A stretch of DNA of 64,000 nucleotides from Basidiobolus meristosporus CBS 931.73. Taxonomy: Eukaryota; Basidiobolomycota; Basidiobolomycetes; Basidiobolales; Basidiobolaceae. The stretch's first letter is position 1. Each line of letters starts with the position of its first letter. The notes below the pieces were generated by a model. The model saw only the letters and a program-made list of their open reading frames with translations. It was not told the DNA's origin and searched no databases. Both the position numbers and the translations under genes were made by a program. The DNA lies in the NCBI GenBank assembly GCA_002104905.1, contig MCFE01000047.1, positions 124,001-188,000 of the forward strand, written 5' to 3'. Positions 11,488-22,026 of this stretch are shown in pieces.

Positions 11488-13837
11488 ATGGCTTCCCTCG
11501 GATGGGACAAAGGACAGATTTACTCCACCTCGGTTTTGCCTGCAGAGCAACCTGACGAAACCCGCAGCATCCTTGAGGGACAATACAACGATTTCATTCA
11601 AAACTTTCGCCTAGACAATGAATACATTTATAGGCAAGCGACGCTTCTTTCCATTACTGAGTGTACTCGCAAGCGACCTAACCAGTTGTGCTTTCCCTTA
11701 CAGAGATCAGCTACGCCAAAACCTCATGGTCAAGGAGTACTTCCTTGAAATCGACCTAGGCCACCTGATAAGCTTCAACGAGACCCTGGCCCAGAGCCTT
11801 CAGGACGCCCCCACCGAGCATTTGCCCATGTTCGAGTCGGCCGTCCGCACTGCCGCCACCAAAATCCTCTATCCCGGAAACGACACCGAGCAACAAGCAC
11901 CCGAGTGCCAAGTGACCCTGACCTCGAACGCAAACATCGTCCATCTTCGTGACCTGAACTCGACGACCATCTCCAAGTTGGTGAGAGTGGCGGGGATCGT
12001 CATTGGCGCCTCGACACTGACATCCAAGGCCACCCACATCCAGATCATGTGTAAAGGGTGTCGCCAGGTCAAGATGCTCCCGGTCAGCGGTGGCTTCTCT
12101 GGCGTGACCTTGCCCCGTACATGCGACAACCAACCGCCCGAGAACGAGAAAAAGGAATGCCCACTTGACCCCTACGTCATCATCCACGACAAGTCCAAAT
12201 TCGTGGACCAACAGACACTGAAGCTCCAGGAGCTTCCCGATCTCGTTCGCGTGGGTGAGCTACCCAGACATACCCTCTTGAGCGCGGACAGGTACCTGAC
12301 CAACAAGGTCGTCCCTGGTACCCGAGTGAACATCATTGGCATCTTCTCCATCTTCCAGAGCAAGAATGCCAAGAACGCCGGCGCCGTGGCCATCCGCACA
12401 CCGTACATCCGTGTGGTTGGCATCCAGCCCGAGGTGGATGGCCAGCACCGCGGCAACGTCAGCTTCACCGAGAGAGAAGAGGAGGAGTTCATCAAGATGT
12501 CCCGCAACCCGAACCTGTACGAGATGTTTTCAACAAGCATTGCCCCGGCCATTTATGGCAACCAAGGTAACCGGGTCTACGGAAAGAGAATAGCAACCTC
12601 ATCCACGGCTAACGCATTTGTGTAGATATCAAGAAGGCTATTGCTTGCCTGTTGTTCAGCGGCTCGAAGAAGATCTTGCCAGACGGCATGAAACTCAGAG
12701 GAGATATCAACGTCCTGTTGCTGGGTGACCCCTCCACCGCCAAGTCCCAGCTGCTCAAGTTTACCGAGAAGGTCGCCCCCATCTCAGTGTACACCTCAGG
12801 CAAGGGAAGTAGTGCAGCTGGTTTGACCGCGTCCGTCATTCGTGACTCGGGATCCAGCGAGTTCTACCTCGAAGGAGGAGCCATGGTGTTGGCCGACGGT
12901 GGAGTTGTGTGTATCGATGAATTCGATAAAATGAGAGAGGAAGACAGGGTGGCGATCCACGAAGCCATGGAACAGCAAACCATCTCCATTGCCAAAGCCG
13001 GAATCACCACCATCCTCAACTCCCGAACCTCCGTCTTGGCAGCCGCCAACCCCATCTTCGGACGGTACAACGACCTCAAGACCCCCAAGGAGAACATCGA
13101 CTTCCAAACCACCATCCTCTCCAGATTCGACATGATCTTCATCGTTCGCGACGAGCACAACGAGCAGCGAGACAAAACCATCGCCAGACATGTCATGCAC
13201 ATCCACATGAACAAGGCCGACGAGGAGACCGCCGTGGGTGAGATCACCATCGACAAGATGCGAGGCTACATCAGCTACTGCAAAACGTAAGTACACCAAC
13301 GATTGCCAGTCGCCAAGCCGGCGCTAACCAAGCATTCACAGGAAATGTGCCCCCCGCCTGTCGCCGGAGGCCGCGGAACGCTTGAGCAGCTACTTCGTGA
13401 CCCTACGCAAGGACGTGCATGAGATGGAGCGTCAAAACAACAGCCGCTCATCCATCCCAATCACGGTGAGACAGCTGGAAGCCATTGTGCGTATTTCCGA
13501 ATCCCTGGCCAAGATGACCCTCTCCCCGGTGGCCACCGAGCAACATGTAGAGGAGGCGATTCGTCTGTTCAAATTCTCCACGATGAACGCGGTTCAAGCT
13601 GGCAATCTTGAAGGGTTCACCCGAGTAGAATTGATGAACGAAGTGAAGGCGGTCGAGAAGGACATCCGCCGCCGCATACCCATCGGTAACCAAACCCGAT
13701 TCCAAACCCTGCGCGACGACTTCTTGAAGCAGGGCATATCGTACATCGCGTTCATGAAAGCGCTGACCAACCTGACCTCCCGCGACGTATTGCAGTACCG
13801 TAACCAAAGAAGAGACATCGTTCGTATTGGCATGTAA
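11488..13837 (+). CDS. MCM5: DNA replication licensing factor MCM5
   Basis: Four exons (11488-11633, 11704-12566, 12626-13286, 13342-13837) give 721 residues, the usual Mcm5 length. It is one of six subunits of the Mcm2-7 replicative helicase. Visible hallmarks are the zinc-binding region (CKGCRQV with a later C pair), Walker [14 protein letters not shown], Walker [11 protein letters not shown], the arginine-finger motif LSRFDMIF and the C-terminal winged-helix region. The first intron (11634-11703) starts GC rather than GT: the exon ends TATAG and the intron begins GCAAGC, which fits the known GC-AG class. Coding sequence is richer in G and C than its neighbours. Confidence 0.97.
11634..11703 (+). 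other. GC-AG intron of MCM5
   Basis: Joining at AG|GCAAGC and TTACAG|A restores the conserved [12 protein letters not shown] reading frame. No GT donor nearby does so. GC-AG introns are a known minority class of U2-type introns. Confidence 0.8.
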
Positions 13838-14305
13838 ATAGATTTCTCGATGCTACCCTGCTCTTCCACCAATTACTTCTCTGTATATTGCATATTAATG
13901 AAACCGTGGTGAGCCGTGCGCCACAACTAAATTAATGCTCGAATGAATGTTTTATGCACGTTGGTTAAGTTGGTTCTGCCACCAATAAACACCCAAGCGA
14001 AATGTATGTGTCGAGGAAAAGATCGGTCATGGCGACGAGGAGGGCGTTTTTTTTCAGCGGAGATTTTTTTTTCACCCAGCGAGATTTTGCGATGGTTGGG
14101 TGGATCGGACGCAGTGAATGGGTCGGGTGGCCAGAAATATATCTAGAATGTTCGCACCAAATTCGGATCTTGCTGATCTGCCCTAGCTAGCCCAGGTAAA
14201 CTTTGGTAAACCAAAAAAGTTACCCTGCGAGTTGTCAAAACAGTGTGCTCCACAGGCTTCTCTCTTTTGTTGTCTAGCTTTGTAGTTTTTGTTTGGTAAT
14301 ACGTT
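13838..14305. other. Intergenic, no gene seen
   Basis: Between the MCM5 stop and the CCT4 start. It contains T-runs near 14047-14072 and nothing else I can support. Confidence 0.5.
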
Positions 14306-16210
14306 ATGACCGAAGTTGCTAAAGCCCCCGCCCCCAACACCAGTTCTGGTTCCAACTCCTCTTTCAAAGATAAATCCAAGCCTATCGAGGTTAGACTCAG
14401 CAACATCACTGCTGCTAAAGGTACTTTTTCTTCCCTTGCGCAATCCAGTGCTCCCAGTGCGCCCGATTCTAATGTTACTATGCAGCTGTTGCTGATGCCG
14501 TCAGAACTTCCCTCGGTCCCAAGGGTATGGACAAGATGGTAAGTTTGATCCGACCAGCTGCCTGTCATACGTGTGTACTGATCCACTCTTCTCAGATCCA
14601 AACCAGCTCCGGCGAGGTTGTTATCACCAACGATGGTGCCACCATTCTTAAGCACATGGCTGTCTTGCATCCTGCCGCCAAGATGGTACGAGTCTTTAGT
14701 ATATGCCACCAATCTTCCAAAACCGTGATCTAACTTTAACAATAGTTGGTTGATCTGTCAGCTGCCCAAGACGTCGAAGCTGGTGACGGCACCACCTCTG
14801 TTGTGGTTCTTGCTGGTAGCCTGTTGACTGCCGCTGAGAAGCTTCTCTCCAAAGGTAATCATCACTCTAACCCTTTTGCTGGAAGCTGAGCTAACCTGTA
14901 ACGTTAGGCATCCACCCTACCACCATCGCCGAGTCCTTCCAACGTGCTGCCGCTAAGACCACCGAGATTTTGAGCGAAATGGCCACAAAGATTGATTTGT
15001 CTGATAGAGACTCTCTTCTCAAGAGTGCCAGCACCTCCTTGAACTCCAAGGTAAGCTCAGGTTTTGCGAAGCCATCCTGGCAACTCCCCCTGACCCGATC
15101 CTCCTCTAGATTGTCTCCCAATACTCCAACTTGTTGTCCCCTATTGCCGTCGACGCCGTTATGAAGGTCATCGAGCCATCCACCGCTACCAACGTTGATT
15201 TGAAGGACATCCGTATCGTCAAGAAGGTTGGCGGTACCATCGACGATACCGAGCTCATTGACGGCTTGGTGTTGACCCAGAACGTCATCAAATCCGCCGG
15301 TGGCCCTACCCGTGTTGAGAAGGCCAAGATCGGATTGATCCAATTCCAGCTCTCCCCTCCCAAGCCCGACATGGAGAACCAGATCATCGTTAACGACTAC
15401 CGTCAAATGGACAAGATCTTGAAGGAAGAAAGACAATACCTTTTGAACATGTGCAAGAAGATCAAGAAGGCTGGATGTAACGTCGTTCTTATCCAAAAGT
15501 CCATCCTCAGAGATGCCGTGAACGATCTTTCTCTCCATTTCTTGGCCAAGCTCAAGATTTTGGTCATCAAGGATATCGAAAGAGATGAGGTCGAGTTCAT
15601 CTGCAAGAGCACCGGATGCAAGCCTATTGCCGATGTGGACTCCTTCACCGAAGACAAGTTGGGCTATGCCGACCTCTTGGAAGAGGTCAACAATGACGGC
15701 ACCCGCGTTGTCAAGGTCACTGGTGTCAAGAACGCCGGCCGCACCGTTTCGGTTCTTTGCCGCGGCGCCAACGGCTTGGTTCTTGAGGAAGCCCACAGAT
15801 CTTTGCACGATGCCCTCTGCGTCATCAGATGCTTGGTCAAGAAGAAGGCACTTGTTGCTGGTGGTGGTGCTCCCGAGATTGAAGTCTCCCAGAGCCTTAT
15901 GGAGTATGCCAAGACCCTCAAGGGCATGGAGGCTCACTGCTTCCAAGCATTCGCCGAAGCCTTGGAGGTCATCCCTACCACTTTGGCCGAGAACGCTGGA
16001 TTGAACCCCATTGGCATCGTCACCGAGCTCCGCAACAAGCACGCTCAAGGCGAGAAGACTGCGGGGATCAACGTGCGCAAGGGAACCATTACAAACATCC
16101 TTGAGGAGAACGTTATCCAGCCCCTTCTCGTATCCACCAGTGCCATTGAGCTCGCTGCCGAAACCGTCAAGATGATCCTTAAGATTGATGATATTGTTCA
16201 AACTCGTTAA
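14306..16210 (+). CDS. CCT4: T-complex chaperonin CCT subunit delta
   Basis: Six exons (14306-14420, 14486-14538, 14596-14685, 14746-14854, 14908-15050, 15110-16210) give 536 residues, matching CCT4 length. It is one subunit of the cytosolic TRiC ring that folds actin and tubulin. Group II chaperonin signatures are seen: [23 protein letters not shown], the nucleotide motif [12 protein letters not shown], and [12 protein letters not shown] in the C-terminal equatorial domain. Subunit choice (delta) rests on the [19 protein letters not shown] segment and [12 protein letters not shown]. Confidence 0.96.
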
Positions 16211-16516
16211 AGTCATCAGGAACCCCGAGTCCCTTGTTCATTCTTGTATTACTAAATTCTGAGTCGAACACCTGCTTGTTAGAGCGAAAGACCCCTCACA
16301 TTTTATTTCACTACTCTCCTCCTTTTGCTCTCCCCTTCTCTTTATCTTTCTCTCCCTCTCGTGGCTTCACCATTTCTTTTCATCCCTCAACACACGAAAG
16401 GTGGAAAATAAATCATAACTAGACCAACAAACACCTCGCCATGGTCAAAGCCAAAGCATTCCATACTTTTTATAAGAAACCGATGAATTCAACCATGCCT
16501 GGTCTGGGTATGATGT
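16211..16516. other. Convergent 3' region with long pyrimidine tract
   Basis: Between the ends of CCT4 and COX20. Positions 16312-16383 are strongly C/T rich. An ATG in good context at 16441 opens a 35-codon frame (MVKAKAFHTFYKKPMN...) running into the COX20 3' end on the other strand; I cannot say whether it is translated. Confidence 0.4.
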
Positions 16517-17158
16517 TCATTGCTGTGAGGAGGTGGCTTCTGGTCTAGGTTTTTCCAACTCCAGCTTCTTGCGGATCTGATGCTCCTTGAGGGTATTTAC
16601 AATCGTCTCGATCTGGTGGAGCTTCACACGTCGTTGGTATTGGCAGACCTCCCTTGGGAATGGTTTCGGTCAATAAATGCGTGGTGATGGATCGCTTCTT
16701 GAACGCTGAACGGTTTCTTACCAGGATATGATCGACACCAAGGCGAAGCCACCAACTGCCCAGTTACAGGCCGACTTGATATTCTCTGTCCAAAGCAAGT
16801 TCAGGGTAAATAAGCGCACTGTAGGGGCGAAGAGAAGGGGTGTACTCTACTTTTGAGGAGGAAATGGCCAACACCGATTCCGGTGCCGCTGCCTATTCCG
16901 TACAGCACGCTGTCCCGAAAACAAGGCATCTTCGGAGCATGAGAGAAGTCCTTCATGGACAATGTCTAGCACACATACGAACACCAAGTCTTACGGTTAG
17001 AGAAACCAGTTGGCTCGCCCGTCACCCTACTCTGTTCCAAACTATACCTTCATGACGTCCGACACGCTGGCCACCGGTTGCTCAGCGACGTGCTCGGCAT
17101 TCTGCTGGAAATCCACTATCTTCTCGGTGGTGGTTGGCTGTTCGCTCTTGTCGCTCAT
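16517..17158 (-). CDS. COX20: Cytochrome c oxidase assembly protein COX20
   Basis: Four exons (17048-17158, 16851-16965, 16722-16818, 16517-16652) give 152 residues. It is an inner-membrane chaperone for Cox2 during cytochrome oxidase assembly. Recognition rests on the PCFRDSVLYGIGSGTGIG segment leading into the first membrane span, and on ENIKSACNWAVGGFALVSII, the second span, followed by a charged tail (QYQRRVKL). The intron after the first span is only about 32 bases, among the shortest in this window. It is convergent with CCT4. Confidence 0.9.
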
Positions 17159-17440
17159 AATGTTCGGTTGACTTGACTTGGTTCTGTCTATGTTGTGTTG
17201 AAAGGAATCTCTATCCTTATGCTATCAATGTTGAGTTGAAGGGAGTCTCTATCTTTATGACTACTAATAAAATTTTAGCCTGACTGCATCCCCCGAGATT
17301 CTCGAAAATAAAAATCCTTCAACACATGCTGGATGGCTGTTTAGCTCAATGGATCTGGGCGAATTCGGTGATGACGATGAATTTGGATTGAGGCTAGGGC
17401 TAGGGTTAGGGTTGGGCAGGGTTTATTTGTATGCTATGTA
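17159..17440. other. Intergenic with short duplications
   Basis: Upstream of COX20. Two related ~33-base blocks lie at about 17187-17221 and 17222-17258, sharing (G/A)TCTCTATC(C/T)TTATG. It also includes the telomere-like run at 17385-17422. Confidence 0.45.
17385..17422 (+). repeat. Short telomere-like TTAGGG-type run
   Basis: The + strand reads GGCTAGGGCTAGGGTTAGGG and then TTGGGCAGGG, i.e. one exact TTAGGG hexamer flanked by CTAGGG and degenerate units. It lies just after the stop codon of the unknown minus-strand gene. It may be an interstitial telomere trace or chance low complexity. Confidence 0.5.
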
Positions 17441-19712
17441 TTACAAATTTTCTAGGCGTTTGTGGATCAACCATAGTAGATTCGGGTATAATTCTATTAG
17501 TCTAGAGATGGTGGCTTCTCTCTGGAGAACTGCCAGTGGGCATTCGACTGCCAATTTGTTGATTAGGGAGGCTAGAAGAGAGGAGTGAGATGACATCATA
17601 TGCTTTTCATAATACTCGTACAGCTTGGATTAGGCGATTCAAAAGGAGTACAAAATGCTCATCAGTATTGATGCTCACTGAGAGGTTGAAATCCCAGGCC
17701 CATATAAATGTCCCGCATGCCATCTTGAAGTACCTCTCGAATTCAAAGTACTCGCCCAGCTTGTGGAATATGGAGTTCGAGTACTGGATGGAGTGGATCC
17801 AAACATCTAGTAGAAGCCTGGACAATTCTTGGGCCTGCAATGAAGCCTTAGTTTGGACAGAAGCATGGATGACTCGAAGTGACTGCAAGTTACCTTCGCC
17901 ATGGTGTTGGTGTTGTGCGTCCATTTAAGCAGGTGGACACTGATCAATCCCAAAGCGCTTAGCAATCTCGTATACATCCTAGGTGAAGCGCATCGTGTTG
18001 TTAGTGGCATTTCAGATACATCAGATGGATAGCATGCACCAACCTAGGGCTTAAAGTGTTGCAGAGCATTTCCCCAATCTCCAACACGCCCAGTCGAAGG
18101 TTGGATTCGTCATTGTTCTTGAGAATGGCTGGATTGGAACCCTCCAACGACCAAATGTTCTGTAGATCCTTGAAGTCTATCCACTAGGAATGGGGTTACT
18201 ATCTTTGACATACGGCGAACTTCAAGCAGATGTTCTTACGTTGTCGAAGCCCTCTTCTTCCATTGGTCGCATGCCTGTATCCAAATCGACTTCGAACTTG
18301 TTGAGATCGAACGAGCTTGCACAAAACTCAGTCAGCCAGTGCGGTGGTTGTAACTGGTGGGAAAGCGCGTTAACAAAAGCCTTCGAAGGGGTTCTTTGAA
18401 AAAAGTACCTTCTGAACATCCCTGGTGCTAAATATTCCCAGGGCCTTCAGATAATTCAACGTGGGCTGTAATTGATCTGGAAACTCGCCAGCATAGTATC
18501 GGATCCTAATGAGCCGTTGTTATGGTTGGGCTCGCGAGTAGATATATGCAAAGATGCTTACAGGAACCTCAATGGAGCACAATCGTGGATATCTTTCGAG
18601 GTCAATATCTAGACAAAGAACATCAGCAGGGGTCACAGTGACGATTGTTTTTGGCTGAGCCAAACCCTTGATAGATGCCACGCGGTTTGCTGTACTCTGG
18701 TGGGAGCGTTCACCAACTGCTCGAGCTCGCTGATACAATCATGAAGTCTATGATGAAAAGTTGGTCAGTATTGAGTACCAATGGATTGCTCCCTTTCATG
18801 GTGATACCCACCTGATGCTTAGACTTTTTTGAATGGTTTTCTGCGCGCAATCTAAAGGTTTGCCTTCATCTACAAGAGCTATACATTGGTCTACCAGGCC
18901 CTTGAGCTCAATATTGTCGTATCCACTGATAAAGCTAATCTAGAAGGAATGTGAGCCTTGATGACTGAGCACAAACCACTTGGCGAACTCTACCCGTTTC
19001 AAGCTGATCAGGAATTCCTCACGATCCTCGTCCGTGCCAGGGAACTCAGCAAAGAATGATGCACAGTTGACTATAATGAAATTCATAATCCAGTTCAAGA
19101 CCGGGCTCTGTATCCCGCCTGACTTAAGATGCCCCAAGAAAAAGTCGAAGAGAAGTGGTCGACACACAACTACCAGCAGCCAACGCGAGAATGTTAGTTC
19201 TCTGTTCGTGTCAATATAGTTTCTAAGCAAACCGGTAAGTACATTGCTCTTCCTCGGTTTCAATCTGGTTGATCATACGAAGCAGCGCGGTAAATAAATC
19301 GGGCTGTAAGCACTTTCCCAAATTTGAGCCCAGAGCCTCCAAAGTGAAGCGGCAGTTGAACTACAATATCAAAGAAGCAGTTCAGAAAAGGGCTGGCCAA
19401 GCGCGGTGGGTCCGAGTGGCTACCTGGATGCTCTCCATTTCTGTGAGCCCATGTTGAGCGGTAGAGCATATAAGTCCAAATAGCACATCAGAATAGGTGG
19501 AGAAACTCGAGCTTGACATAACACGAGAATGTTAGCTTCGCGGAACAATTCGCTGCGCATAAATAAACCATTGTTCACCTGTCCCAGCTGGGCTTTAAAG
19601 ATGGGATCAGCGGAGCCCAACCGCGTAGATGAAGATCGGCGAACTTTTTGGAGTATGGATGCAAGCATTCTATATGATTAACGAGCTCCTTGACTAAGCT
19701 GGCGAAATCCAT
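17441..19712 (-). CDS. Unknown 13-exon gene, predicted all-helical protein
   Basis: I assembled 13 exons joined by 12 GT-AG introns, mostly of 54-73 bases, giving about 515 residues from MDFASLVKELVN to LIHKRLENL. Several introns show CTAAC- or CTAAT-like branch sites. The protein is rich in Leu, Phe and Cys with amphipathic helices (LTEMESIQFNCRFTLEALG, LQPDLFTALLRMINQ, LRFLIRYYAGEFPDQLQ), suggesting a helical-repeat scaffold. There is no signal peptide or catalytic motif. I do not recognise the family; HEAT-like transport factors and Mediator subunits were considered without a match. Several junctions had more than one in-frame option, so individual exon ends may be off. It is divergent with the uL11 gene. 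Confidence 0.65.
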
Positions 19713-20033
19713 CTTCTGGAGCGTTAGTGGACAGTAGCAACTCTTTGAAAAACTTTGGTACTACCACTAGTCAACTTAAGTGACCAAAAGAAGTCACATC
19801 AACGATAAACAACCATGATCTTAACTCGAAAAGTTTTCGAGTTGATTTATCTGGGCTACTTGGATATGTCAATCGTGATTCCCGAGTAGCGAATGATCGT
19901 GCATGATTCTCACCCTCGCGGTTTTTAAGTTGCCATCGAATTCTTTTCGGAGTTCTTCCTTTTCAGCCATCCTTTGGTGTTGGATATCGTAACGTTTTTA
20001 CTCGGTCATCCATCTAATTAAAGCTATCTAAAC
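19713..20033. promoter_or_regulatory. Divergent upstream region of the unknown gene and RPL12
   Basis: A 321-base gap between two divergent starts. No specific element is recognised; a pyrimidine-rich stretch precedes the RPL12 start. Confidence 0.35.
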
Positions 20034-20649
20034 ATGCCCCCAAAGGCCGATCCCAACGAAGTCAAGATTAGTAAGTGAGCCTGTACTCCTGGTTATTCGG
20101 ATGTTGTTGTTAACTGGCGTTTGTAGTCTACCTCAGAGCTACTGGTGGTGAGGTTGGTGCCTCTTCTGCTCTTGCTCCCAAGATTGGTCCTCTTGGTCTT
20201 TCCCCCAAGAAGGTTGGTGAAGATATTGCCAAGGCTACTCAAGAATGGAAGGGTCTTCGTATCACCGTTCAATTGACCATCCAAAACCGTCAAGCCGCTG
20301 TTTCTGTTGTTCCATCTGCCTCTTCCTTGGTCATCAGAGCTCTCAAGGAGCCTATCCGTGACCGCAAGAAGGAGAAGAACATCAAGCACTCCGGAAACAT
20401 CACCTTGGACGATGTTATCGAGATCGCCAGAACCATGCGCTACAAGTCTTTGGCTCGTGAGTTGAGCGGTACCGTCAAGGAAATCCTTGGTACCTGCTTC
20501 TCCGTTGGCTGCACCGTCGACGGTCAAAACCCCAAGGATCTCACCGATGCCATCGATGCTGGTGAAGTCGAGATTCCCGTAAGTTGACCATGGCTGCTGA
20601 ACTACCTCACCCTGCATCGCACTAACCTAACGTTCTATAGGAAAACTAA
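20034..20649 (+). CDS. RPL12: 60S ribosomal protein uL11
   Basis: Three exons (20034-20070, 20127-20578, 20641-20649) give 165 residues, the standard length. It is part of the ribosomal stalk base that contacts translation factors. Seen are [35 protein letters not shown] and the C-terminal [14 protein letters not shown]. The last exon codes only Glu-Asn-stop. Introns after the start region are usual in fungal ribosomal genes. An AATAAA lies at 20683. Confidence 0.97.
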
Positions 20650-20945
20650 ATAATCCTTGGTTTTTATGAGGGCACTCTTGACAATAAACTTTCCATTTTA
20701 ATACATTTATGCGGTAGTCACCAATGTTTTGGAACGCGCGCGATATCCGGGTCCATGAGTTGATCGTTTCATGCTTGTCCGGGATATCCAGCACAAGCGC
20801 TAGAGGAAGGGTGTTTCGGTGTTTTAGCTGCCGTATGGTAGAGGTTTATGAGCGGTTTATTGCCAAACATACATGAATAAAATGGTTCTCAACAAGTTCA
20901 CTTTGTAAGCTTTATTCAACTGTATAATTCTAGTGAAGAGGGTGC

Positions 20946-21654
20946 TTAGAATCTGAGCTTAGTGAAGAACCACTTGTTCTTTCCGGTGGTATAACTGGAG
21001 GAATCGATTGTTAGCTTGGGCTTAGGGCGGGTCGTAGAAACATAGGCTTACCGCTCCTCGAAAAGCTTCTTGATGGCCTTCTTGGAAGCGTTTCTTTGGG
21101 TAGGCTCCTTGAAAGATTCGGGGGAAACAGCCTTCTTGATTTCTTCCAACTCCAAACCATATCTACGACCAGGCGGTTTAGTATTGGCCATTTGGGTGAT
21201 TCGTCGATTGTCGGCTTACCTGGTGGGCATGATGTGGTTGTAGTTGACAACCTTGATGAAAGGCTTGACCTTGGAGCGCTTGGAGATGCGCTTCTTGCCC
21301 ATGGACTTGTTCACCTTAAGAGGATATCTTTCGACACCAGCGACGATGGCATGACCGTAAGCACGTTCTTTGGTACCTTCATCAAAATGTACAAACAAAA
21401 ACAAAAATCAAGGTCATTCAAATCTATGTGTGGTTCAGTTGGTAGTGGTGCAAGAACATGACAAGTGCAATATGAATCAGTCAGAAATGATTGGTATTTT
21501 TTACAACTACGACTTTCTTGCCAGCGTAGCGGCCTTGGAGAACGATAGCAACCTAGTGTATTCTCGCGGTTAGCGCCATCTCGTCTGCTTCTGAATGGAT
21601 GGATGCCACTTGGAAGAATGATATTACCTTGCCGGGTTTAATGAATTTGACCAT
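20946..21654 (-). CDS. RPL27: 60S ribosomal protein eL27
   Basis: Five exons (21628-21654, 21498-21552, 21220-21388, 21052-21162, 20946-20994) give 136 residues, the usual length. Recognised from [62 protein letters not shown] and [14 protein letters not shown]. Introns 1, 3 and 4 are GT-AG. Intron 2 (21389-21497) cannot be closed with GT-AG ends: the conserved VKNFDEGT junction is met only by ends read as AT-AC. With that splice the protein has exactly the family length and no gap. Confidence 0.93.
21389..21497 (-). other. Probable AT-AC intron in eL27 gene
   Basis: On the minus strand the exon ends GTAAAAA, the intron begins ATACCAATC and ends TTTGTAC, and the next exon begins ATTTTGATG. 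Because AT follows both ends, TA-CA and AC-AT readings give the same mRNA, but only AT-AC is a known class. A CCTTGAT string, close to the U12 branch consensus, lies with its A 19 bases before the end; the donor fits the U12 ATATCCTT consensus poorly. Length is 109 bases, longer than most introns here. Confidence 0.65.
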
Positions 21655-22026
21655 TTTCGTGCGAGGTATCTGCCAAGAGATAGAGGGTTTTTTCCATACA
21701 CACCATCGTTACCTTTAACTGATTCCCCGGATCCAGTGGATCGCCTCCTATCCCTCGTTCTGCAAATCAAGCACCCCAAATCACGGATCCCGAGCCAGTC
21801 AGTGCAGCGCTTCAAGGGCTTTTAGTTTAAGATCACGCTATCTCGATCAAGATAACCAGAATGTTGAGCCATGGTATGTGGATGTGATCTTAAAGTTAAC
21901 TAGAATCCAGATTAATCGCATATTTTTGTTCCTTTTTTTTTTCGTGACAGGCTCAAGTACCAAGAATACTGCGAAATTTAGAACTCCTTTATTACCTCCT
22001 TCGCAGAACGTGATAGAGTGAACAAT
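21655..22026. promoter_or_regulatory. Divergent upstream region of RPL27 and eIF4A3
   Basis: A 372-base gap between divergent starts, with a T-run at about 21931-21942 shortly before the eIF4A3 start. Nothing more specific is recognised. Confidence 0.35.

Noticed and set aside
14891-16216. Long 441-codon minus-strand frame
   Set aside because: It is the shadow of the CCT4 gene caused by its biased codon use.
18380-18410. A 28-base intron in the same gene
   Set aside because: A 55-base intron using the next CACCAG acceptor keeps the frame and has a GTTAAC branch-like site.
19180-19400. Apparent 10-base GT...AG introns in the unknown helical gene
   Set aside because: They appeared only when the wrong frame was followed. 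Reassembly with conventional 54-73 base introns gives a continuous protein, so ultra-short introns are not needed.
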